Source: DASUAO01 sp046484625
GTDB lineage: Bacteria > Actinomycetota > Acidimicrobiia > IMCC26256 > PALSA-555
DNA: 16,843 nt
Assembly (NCBI GenBank): GCA_046484625.1
Contig: JAWOIO010000099.1
Span: forward strand, 1 to 16,843
Reading direction: 5' to 3'
In this document: one piece after another, positions 1-5,190 of the stretch
Position numbering within the stretch: the first letter of the stretch is position 1
How the letters are laid out: each line of letters begins with the position of its first letter
Translations under genes and position numbers: made by a program
The notes under the pieces: model-generated
The model's input: only the letters and a program-made list of their open reading frames with translations
What the model was told of the DNA's origin: nothing
The model's database searches: none

Positions 1-65
1 GCTGGCTTCAGCATCGTCTTCAACGTGATGCCGAGGCCGCCGATGAGGCCGGGGAGCTTCGGCAT
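1..65 (-). CDS. nuoI: NADH-quinone oxidoreductase subunit I, second copy (3' part beyond window edge)
   Basis: Only the first 21 codons are inside the window. They read MPKLPGLIGGLGITLKTMLK and onward, a typical start for actinobacterial-type NuoI, the peripheral-arm ferredoxin-like subunit carrying two [4Fe-4S] clusters (N6a and N6b in the family). The cluster-binding cysteines would lie beyond the edge and are not seen. The ATG at 65-63 shares its A with the TGA of the preceding mini-ORF (TGATG), the same stop-start arrangement used at the other nuoH/nuoI junction near 16240. The N-terminus differs clearly from that other copy (MGRFTGFAVTLAQVFKPK), so this is a divergent paralogue and not a recent duplicate. 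Identity rests on a short N-terminal match plus position directly after nuoH. Confidence 0.75.
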   Translation of the reverse strand, partial: MPKLPGLIGGLGITLKTMLKP

Positions 66-166
66 CAGAACGCCACCTTCTCCATGGCGCAGCTCCCACT
101 CCGCTGCTTCCGCTCGCGAAGCTCGCTGCATCCGCTCCGTTCGCTCCGCATCAGAACGCCACCTTC
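62..166. repeat. 67-bp GAGCG-rich insert flanked by 19-bp direct repeats
   Basis: The plus-strand 19-mer GCATCAGAACGCCACCTTC occurs at 62-80 and again, identically, at 148-166. Between them (81-147) lie 67 bp unlike the neighbouring coding sequence, rich in GAGCG and GCGGA words. A short inverted repeat at 106-122 (GCTTC, 7-nt loop, GAAGC) lies near the middle. The 19-mer spans the last codons of nuoH, the stop, and the nuoI start codon. The layout resembles insertion of a small repetitive element with a target-site duplication. A local duplication with filler DNA is the alternative. No second copy of the insert was noticed in this window. Confidence 0.6.
65..151 (-). CDS. 28-codon mini-ORF bridging nuoH and nuoI, created by a small insertion
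   Basis: This frame opens at an ATG that overlaps the nuoH stop (TGATG at 153-149) and closes at a TGA that overlaps the nuoI ATG (TGATG at 67-63). It codes 28 residues rich in Arg, Ser, Glu and Lys and ends MEKVAF. The last residues, KVAF plus stop, are a duplicate of the nuoH C-terminus. An internal ATG gives a 6-codon alternative. I recognise no protein family. The likely role, if any, is to let ribosomes leaving nuoH carry on to nuoI by termination-reinitiation. It may equally be an untranslated by-product of the insertion. See the repeat entries for the DNA structure. Confidence 0.35.
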   Translation of the reverse strand: MRSERSGCSELRERKQRSGSCAMEKVAF

Positions 167-1197
167 AGCGTGCCGGTCACGAGGATGTTCAGGAGACCGA
201 GCGGGATGAGGACCTTCCACGCGAGGGCCTGGAGCTGGTCCTCGCGCAGGCGGGGATAGGTGAACCGGACCCAGAACATGAGGAAGGCCACGAACATGAG
301 CTTCGCGAACAGTACGAACGGCCCGAGGATGTTCGCCCAGTCGCCGTCGACGCCGGGAATCGCCCAACCGCCGAGGAAGAGGGTGGCGGCGAGGGCAGAG
401 AACGCGAACGCGGTGCCGAACTCCCCGATGAAGAAGAAGAGGAAGCGGAAGCCCGTGTACTCGACCATGTAGCCCGAGACGAGCTCGCTCTCGGCGACCG
501 GCATGTCGAACGGCGTCTGGGTGAGCTCGGCCTGGGACGCGACGAGGAACAGCCCGAACCCGATGATCTGGGTGAAGAAGTACGGGTTGCCGATCGCGCC
601 CCACCCGAAGATCTCGCCGTTCTGCTGCGAGAAGACGATGCCCTGGAGGCTGAGCGTCCCGGCCTGTATCGCCACGCCGACCACCGCGAGCAGCAGTGGC
701 AGCTCGTAGGCGATGAGCTGCCCGGCCGCGCGCAGCGCGCCGAGCAGGGCGAACTTGTTCGCGCTTGCCCACCCGGCCATGAGCACGCCGATGACCGAGA
801 GGCTCGAGACGGCGAGCGCATAGAAGATGCCGACGTCGAGGTCCTTCACGATCAGGTCGGGACCGAGCGGGATCACCGCGAACACGAGGAACGTGGAGAG
901 GACGACGACGGCAGGCGCGGCGGCGAAGACCCGCTTGTCGGCCTCCGCCGGCATGATGTCTTCCTTCTGGATGAACTTCAGCCCGTCGCCGATGAGCTGG
1001 AACCAGCCGTGGAACCCGCCCGGGTCCATGGGACCGAGCCGGCTCTGCATGTGGCTCATCATCTTCATCAGGAACACGTATCCGAGGATGAGCGCACCGG
1101 CCGGGATGATCGCGAGCACGATCAACGTCTTCAGCGCGAGCGTCGTCCCCCACCCGAGCTCGAGCGCGAGCATCGGCAGCCCCACGACCCCACTCAT
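151..1197 (-). CDS. nuoH: NADH-quinone oxidoreductase subunit H, left copy
   Basis: This is the membrane subunit at the junction of the peripheral and membrane arms of complex I, forming much of the quinone chamber. The protein has 348 residues, close to the usual size, and is strongly hydrophobic with about eight membrane segments. Family motifs include QSRLGPMDPGG near residues 51-61, the FIQKED loop near 75-80, and the acidic quinone-site loop TQTPFDMPVAESELV at 226-240. The start is ATG at 1197, giving a 4-nt ATGA overlap with the nuoD stop; longer in-frame extensions run into nuoD and are not credible. The loop before PFD (SQAELTQT) differs from the canonical AETNR-type sequence kept by the other nuoH in the window (AETNHP). 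Direct adjacency to nuoD, with no nuoEFG between, marks this cluster as the EFG-less order. Confidence 0.95.
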   Translation of the reverse strand: MSGVVGLPMLALELGWGTTLALKTLIVLAIIPAGALILGYVFLMKMMSHMQSRLGPMDPGGFHGWFQLIGDGLKFIQKEDIMPAEADKRVFAAAPAVVVLSTFLVFAVIPLGPDLIVKDLDVGIFYALAVSSLSVIGVLMAGWASANKFALLGALRAAGQLIAYELPLLLAVVGVAIQAGTLSLQGIVFSQQNGEIFGWGAIGNPYFFTQIIGFGLFLVASQAELTQTPFDMPVAESELVSGYMVEYTGFRFLFFFIGEFGTAFAFSALAATLFLGGWAIPGVDGDWANILGPFVLFAKLMFVAFLMFWVRFTYPRLREDQLQALAWKVLIPLGLLNILVTGTLKVAF

Positions 1198-2369
1198 CGG
1201 TCGATGTCCCCGAGGATGAAGTACAGGCTGGCGAGCACCGTGATCACGTCGGGCACGAACACGCCCTTGAGCAGCCACGGCAGGATCGAGACGTTGCTGA
1301 ACGAGGCCGAGCGGATCTTCACCCGGAACGGGCCGGTCGCGCCCTTGGAGACGACGTAGTACCCCATCTGCCCGAGCGGGTTCTCGGTCTCGACCCAGAC
1401 CTCGCCCTCGGGCACCTTGATGATGCGCGGCACCTTGGCCATGATCGGCCCGGCAGGCATCGCGTCGAGGCACTGCAGCACCATGCGTGCAGACTCGCGC
1501 GTCTCCTGGAGCCGCACCCAGTAGCGCGCCCACGAGTCACCGTCGGTGTGCGTCCAGACCTTGAAGTCGAGGTCCGGGTACACGAGGTACGGGTCGCCGT
1601 CGCGGCGGAGGTCCCAGTCGACGCCCGAGGCCCGCAGGTTCGATCCGGACACGCCGTACGACGTGCCGACCTCCGCGGGGATGATGCCGATGCCCCGGCA
1701 GCGCGCCTCGAAGATCTCGTTGCCGAGCACGAGGTCCTCGAAGGTGTCGCACGCGTCGAAGACGATCTTCATGGCGGAGCGGCACTCGGCGATCCAGCCC
1801 CAGGGCAGGTCGTCCTTGAGCCCGCCGATGCGGTTGAAGTTCGGGTGGAACCGGCCCCCCGTCGCGGCCTCGATCAGGTTCAGGACGTGCTCACGGTCCC
1901 GGAAACCGTAGAAGGCCGGAGTGAGCGCGCCCACCTGGAGGCCCATCTCGCCGAGGAACAGCACGAACGTCGCGATGCGCGAGAGCTCGGTGAGGATCGT
2001 GCGGATGTACTTCGCCCGCGGCGGCGCCTCGACGTCCATGAGCTTCTCGGCCGCCTCGAGGAACGGCACCTCGTTGGCGAAGCTCGAGAGCCAGTCGATG
2101 CGGTTGATGAGCGTCGTGACCTGCGGGTAGGTCCGGAACTCGGTGAGCTTCTCGTACCCCCGGTGCATGTACCCGATCACGGGGTCGGCCGACACGACGC
2201 GCTCGCCGTCGAGGCGGACCACGAGGCGCAGCGTGCCGTGCGTCGCGGGGTGCTGGGGCCCGAGGTTGAGGATCATGTCGCCGGTGTCGAGCTCGACGTT
2301 GACCTGCGCGCCCGCGAGGTGAGACAGCGCGCCGCGGTCGAGCTCGAAGCCAGGTGTCGTGGTGCTCAC
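1194..2369 (-). CDS. nuoD: NADH-quinone oxidoreductase subunit D (49-kDa type)
   Basis: This peripheral-arm subunit is related to the large subunit of [NiFe] hydrogenases and forms the quinone-reduction site with NuoB and NuoH. The 391-residue length is typical. The HPATHG motif at residues 40-45, the GYMHRGYEK segment at 67-74, and Tyr81 in FRTYPQ correspond to the conserved quinone-site His and Tyr regions. The C-terminus reads SLYFILGDIDR, where the family more often has SLDPVMGEVDR; the final D-R pair is kept but the preceding Asp is Tyr. The start is GTG at 2369 in a GTGA overlap with the nuoC stop, and the 3' end overlaps nuoH by 4 nt, so translation is probably coupled through this block. 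Confidence 0.96.
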   Translation of the reverse strand: MSTTTPGFELDRGALSHLAGAQVNVELDTGDMILNLGPQHPATHGTLRLVVRLDGERVVSADPVIGYMHRGYEKLTEFRTYPQVTTLINRIDWLSSFANEVPFLEAAEKLMDVEAPPRAKYIRTILTELSRIATFVLFLGEMGLQVGALTPAFYGFRDREHVLNLIEAATGGRFHPNFNRIGGLKDDLPWGWIAECRSAMKIVFDACDTFEDLVLGNEIFEARCRGIGIIPAEVGTSYGVSGSNLRASGVDWDLRRDGDPYLVYPDLDFKVWTHTDGDSWARYWVRLQETRESARMVLQCLDAMPAGPIMAKVPRIIKVPEGEVWVETENPLGQMGYYVVSKGATGPFRVKIRSASFSNVSILPWLLKGVFVPDVITVLASLYFILGDIDR

Positions 2370-3193
2370 GCCGGATCCTCAGCGCTCTCGCCTGGCGCGG
2401 CCTCGGCGCCGTCGGATGCGTCGTCACCGGGGACGTCGGGCATGCCCTCGACGTCGACGAGCCCGGGCCAGGGCTTCACGACCCGGGCGAGCAGCGGGAA
2501 GTCCTTGCGGAGGGGATACCCCTCGAAGTGCGCGGGGAGGAAGAGTCGACGCAGGCTCGGATGCCCGTCGAACACGAACCCGTACATCTCCCAGCACTCG
2601 CGCTCGTGCCAGTCGGCGCCCGGGTACACGTCGCACCACGACTCGACCCGGGGGTCGGCCTCGTCGACGTCGGCCTTGAGGGTCAGGCCCCACTTCCGGC
2701 GAGGGGACTGCACGTGGGCGAACACCTGGAACCGTCCGGCCGACCCGGCCGCGCCGAACGTCATCTCGCTGGGCTGGGCCGGCGAGGACGTGTCGGTGCT
2801 GTCCTCGTCGCCCTCCTTGGGTGCCGGGGCCCAGTCGATCCCGGCGATGAACGACAGGTAGTCGCACTCCAGCTCGTGGCGGGCCACCTCGGCGGCCCGG
2901 CGCCAGGCGTCGGGACGCACTCGCGCGACCACATCGGCGAACACCGTCGTGGACTCGACGAGCGCGTCGCCGAGCGCCGCCTGCAGGCGGGTGAGCAGCT
3001 CCTCCTGGTTCGGGCTGACCGCGGCGGGGGTGTCGATGTCCACCATCGCGGTGGCGGGCACCGCGGTGTCGGGCGCCGCGGTGTCGGGCGCCGCGGTGTC
3101 GGGCGCCGCGGCTTCGGGCGCGCCCGAATCGGGGGCGGCCGGATCGGGGGTGCCGGGATCGGGGCTCTCGGGATCGGTCGTGTCGTCAGGCAA
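2366..3193 (-). CDS. nuoC: NADH-quinone oxidoreductase subunit C (30-kDa type) with repetitive N-terminal tail
   Basis: This peripheral-arm scaffold subunit binds NuoD. The 30-kDa signature is clear at residues 195-232, including WHERECWEMYG and EGYPLRKDFPL. The protein is 275 residues, longer than most stand-alone NuoC. The extra length is an N-terminal Pro/Asp/Ala-rich tail (about residues 1-50, units of the type APDTA), an acidic Ser-rich insertion near 125-145, and an acidic C-terminal tail. I chose the TTG at 3193 because GGGGAG lies 10 nt upstream and it gives an 8-nt overlap with nuoB, like the rest of the operon. The alternative ATG at 3047 would remove the repetitive tail but has no visible ribosome binding site and would leave a 138-nt gap. 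Function is certain; the start is moderately so. Confidence 0.92.
   Translation of the reverse strand: MPDDTTDPESPDPGTPDPAAPDSGAPEAAAPDTAAPDTAAPDTAVPATAMVDIDTPAAVSPNQEELLTRLQAALGDALVESTTVFADVVARVRPDAWRRAAEVARHELECDYLSFIAGIDWAPAPKEGDEDSTDTSSPAQPSEMTFGAAGSAGRFQVFAHVQSPRRKWGLTLKADVDEADPRVESWCDVYPGADWHERECWEMYGFVFDGHPSLRRLFLPAHFEGYPLRKDFPLLARVVKPWPGLVDVEGMPDVPGDDASDGAEAAPGESAEDPA
3063..3107. repeat. 15-bp tandem repeat, three perfect copies, inside nuoC
   Basis: The unit GCGGTGTCGGGCGCC occurs three times in succession from 3063, followed by a degenerate fourth copy (GCGGCTTCGGGCGCG) at 3108-3122. The unit is a multiple of three, so copy-number change would add or remove five residues (the APDTA-like unit of the NuoC tail) without a frameshift. 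Confidence 0.9.
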
Positions 3194-3701
3194 CGGTGAT
3201 CGGCTCCCCGCGCCAGCGCTTGGCGAGATCGTCGTTGCCGATGCCCTCGTTCTGAATCCGCTCCTGGAGCATCACGATGCCCTGCAGGAGCGCCTCCGGG
3301 CGCGGCGGGCAGCCGGGCACGTAGATGTCGACAGGGATGATCTGGTCGACGCCTTTGGTCACCGAGTACGAGTCCCAGTACGGCCCGCCGCAGTTCGCGC
3401 AGGCACCCATCGAGATGACGTACTTCGGATCGGGCATCTGCTCGTAGAGCCGCTTGATCGCCGGCGCCATCTTGTCGGTGACCGTTCCGCTGATGACGAC
3501 GAGGTCCGCCTGTCGCGGGCTCGCGGGGAACGGGATCACGCCGAGGCGCATCATGTCGTAGCGCGGGCTTGCGAGCGCGGCCCCCATCTCGATCGCGCAG
3601 CACGCGAGCCCCCACTGGAACATCCACAGCGAGTACTTGCGGCTGTAGTTGAGGAGCCACGTGAGGGGCTTCGGCATCTTGCCGCTCTCGACTAGGCCCA
3701 C
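3186..3701 (-). CDS. nuoB: NADH-quinone oxidoreductase subunit B (N2 cluster subunit)
   Basis: NuoB carries cluster N2, the last [4Fe-4S] centre, which reduces quinone. The 171-residue protein shows all expected ligands: the adjacent Cys34-Cys35 in GLACCAIEM, Cys101 in MGACANCGG, and Cys131 in VPGCPPRPEALL. The N-terminal part is short, as in many EFG-less clusters. The start is probably GTG at 3701, overlapping the end of nuoA by 10 nt; ATG at 3677, eight codons in, is the alternative. The open frame continues far upstream to 4682, but that part is the shadow of nuoA and the intergenic region. The 3' end overlaps nuoC by 8 nt if the TTG start there is right. Confidence 0.95.
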   Translation of the reverse strand: MGLVESGKMPKPLTWLLNYSRKYSLWMFQWGLACCAIEMGAALASPRYDMMRLGVIPFPASPRQADLVVISGTVTDKMAPAIKRLYEQMPDPKYVISMGACANCGGPYWDSYSVTKGVDQIIPVDIYVPGCPPRPEALLQGIVMLQERIQNEGIGNDDLAKRWRGEPITVA

Positions 3702-4054
3702 CGGAGCACGCCCTTCCTCCAGGCGTAGACCAGCCCGAGGGCGAGGATCACGATGAACACGATCATCTCGACGAGACCGAACACCCCGAGCGGCTCGAGG
3801 TTCACCGCCCATGGGAAGATGAACACGGCTTCGACGTCGAAGATGACGAACAGCAGCGCGTACACGTAGTAGCGGACGTTCGACTGGCCCCACCCGCCGA
3901 CCGGATCGGACCCAGCCTCGTAGGTCAGGTACTTCTCGGACTGCGGACGCTTCGGTCGGATCAGGCGACCCACGCCGAGCATCGCCACGACCATCAACAG
4001 CGCGGTGCCGAACAGCAGTGCCACCGCGAGGTACTGCCGATAGAACTCCGTCAC
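3692..4054 (-). CDS. nuoA: NADH-quinone oxidoreductase subunit A
   Basis: This is a small membrane subunit with three helices, located next to NuoH at the base of the peripheral arm. The 120-residue length matches the family. Conserved features are the loop YEAGSDPVGG between helices 1 and 2 and the acidic helix-2 segment FVIFDVEAVFIFPWA. The start is GTG at 4054, with GGAAGG about 10 nt upstream; the open frame extends further but that stretch is proline- and arginine-rich, non-family sequence. As the first gene of the left module with an open region upstream, it most likely marks the start of this transcription unit. The stop lies inside nuoB's start region. Confidence 0.95.
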   Translation of the reverse strand: MTEFYRQYLAVALLFGTALLMVVAMLGVGRLIRPKRPQSEKYLTYEAGSDPVGGWGQSNVRYYVYALLFVIFDVEAVFIFPWAVNLEPLGVFGLVEMIVFIVILALGLVYAWRKGVLRWA

Positions 4055-4206
4055 TCGAACGCGCCCTTCCGCCACCCGGCCCGGTGCGGCGCAGCATACC
4101 CACCGACTTCTCGGCATCGGCAAACCAGCACCCGAGCGCTCCGGCACCGGTCCGGGCCGCCGTCGCCGGGGTCCAGCCGCGGCGTGAGCATGCGCGACCA
4201 TCGGGG
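4055..4206. other. Divergent intergenic region between nuoA and the patatin gene
   Basis: About 150 nt separate the two divergent starts. Apart from the weak promoter candidate for nuoA, I see no operator, riboswitch or convincing promoter for the patatin gene. If the patatin protein starts at the ATG at 4018 instead, this region is coding on the plus strand. Confidence 0.4.
4093..4123 (-). promoter_or_regulatory. Candidate sigma-70-type promoter for the nuoA-D-H-I module
   Basis: Reading the minus strand, TTGCCG (4123-4118) and TATGCT (4098-4093) are separated by 19 nt and would place transcription start about 30 nt before the nuoA GTG. The -10 matches the consensus at four of six positions; the spacer is slightly long. 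The position fits a promoter at the head of the left module, but in DNA this GC-rich the match is only suggestive. Confidence 0.3.
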
Positions 4207-5139
4207 GTGGCCACCATCCCCTCACCCACTCGACAGCCCGGCCGGCTCCTCGCCGGACGCCTCCCGAGCAGGAAGGACCGACCGGACGGTCCCGTCACCG
4301 CGTTCGTCCTCTCGGGCGGGGGAAACCAGGGCGTCGCCCAGGTCGGGATGCTCCGTGCCCTCCTCGAGCGGGGCCACCAGCCAGACGTCGTCGTCGGCAC
4401 GTCCGCGGGCGCGCTCAACGGCGCGGTGGTCGCCGCCGGCCCCGGACTCGACCGCATTGCACACCTCGAGGAGGTGTGGACCGGTCTGCGCGGGGAAGAT
4501 GTGTTCCCCGGGAAGGCCCTGCGCATGGCGTGGAACGTGCTCCGACGGGGCGACCACCTGTTCCCCAACGACGGGCTGCGGGCGCTCATCGACCACGTGC
4601 ACGCCGACACGACGTTCGAGGACCTCACCGTCCCGTTGCGGGTCGTCGCGACCGACCTCGGGACCGGTGAGGAGGTCGTCATCGCGCGCGGCCCCGTCGG
4701 CCCCGCGCTGCTCGCGAGTGCGGCATTGCCGGGGATCTTCCCGCCGGTCGCGTTCCACGGTCAGACCCTCGTCGACGGTGCGGTGGTGAACCTCGTCCCG
4801 ATCTCCCACGCCCTTGCGGGGCCGGTCGAGCGCGTCTTCGTCCTCGACGTCTCGGACCCGATCGGCGAGCGCCCCATCCGCTCTCCGCTCGACGTTGCGG
4901 TGCGGGCGTTCGCGATCTCCCGCGATCAGCGGTTCGAGCTCGAGCTCCAGTGGGTGCCGAAGGAGATCGAGGTCGTCGTCCTGCCACCTCCCGTGGATGA
5001 ACGCGACTTCTTCGACTTCTCCGACGGCGCGCGCCTCATCGCGGACGCGTACGACCTGACGATGGGCGCGCTCGACGAGCTGCGTGAGCACCCCGGCCAT
5101 CAGCGCCGTCGCCGTTGGTGGCGCCGCAGCAGCAGCTGA
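4207..5139 (+). CDS. Patatin-like phospholipase / lipid acyl hydrolase
   Basis: Patatin-family enzymes are serine hydrolases with a Ser-Asp dyad acting on phospholipids or other lipid acyl esters. From the GTG at 4207 the protein has 310 residues, with the oxyanion glycine loop SGGGNQG near 36-42, the nucleophile motif GTSAG at 64-68 (Ser66), and the DGA motif at 190-192 (Asp190). ALPGIFPPV near 173-181 is also typical. The single compact domain, without cyclic-nucleotide-binding or membrane segments, resembles the bacterial RssA-like group. No signal peptide is obvious; the C-terminus is an Arg/Trp-rich basic tail that might contact membranes. The start is uncertain: an in-frame ATG at 4018 would add 63 low-complexity residues and overlap nuoA. 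It is the only plus-strand gene, divergent from nuoA and convergent with the monooxygenase gene. Substrate is unknown. Confidence 0.88.
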   Translation: MATIPSPTRQPGRLLAGRLPSRKDRPDGPVTAFVLSGGGNQGVAQVGMLRALLERGHQPDVVVGTSAGALNGAVVAAGPGLDRIAHLEEVWTGLRGEDVFPGKALRMAWNVLRRGDHLFPNDGLRALIDHVHADTTFEDLTVPLRVVATDLGTGEEVVIARGPVGPALLASAALPGIFPPVAFHGQTLVDGAVVNLVPISHALAGPVERVFVLDVSDPIGERPIRSPLDVAVRAFAISRDQRFELELQWVPKEIEVVVLPPPVDERDFFDFSDGARLIADAYDLTMGALDELREHPGHQRRRRWWRRSSS

Positions 5140-5150
5140 GTGCGGCGCCC

Positions 5151-5177
5151 CTCCCCCCAGCGCAAGCGGTGGAGGAG
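5151..5177. terminator. Hairpin between convergent genes, possible bidirectional terminator
   Basis: Only 51 nt separate the patatin stop (5139) from the stop of the convergent fusion gene (5191). Within them, 5151-5161 can pair with 5166-5177 (CTCC against GGAG at the base, one bulge and two mismatches) around a GCAA tetraloop at 5162-5165. There is no T-tract on either strand, so termination is inferred from position and structure only. Confidence 0.4.
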
Positions 5178-5190
5178 CCGGCCCGGTCGG

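Noticed and set aside
25..1359. 444-codon open frame on the plus strand opposite nuoH and nuoD
   Set aside because: It is rich in Arg, Glu, Asp and His with no family motif, a shadow frame expected in high-GC DNA opposite a clear conserved gene.
4018..4206. Longer start (ATG at 4018) for the patatin gene
   Set aside because: The extra 63 residues are Pro/Arg/Ala-rich without family match and would overlap the nuoA start region; kept only as an alternative.
3702..4682. Upstream extension of the nuoB frame, suggesting a long fusion
   Set aside because: The extension covers nuoA in another frame and the antisense of the patatin gene; the translated sequence is low-complexity and without motifs.
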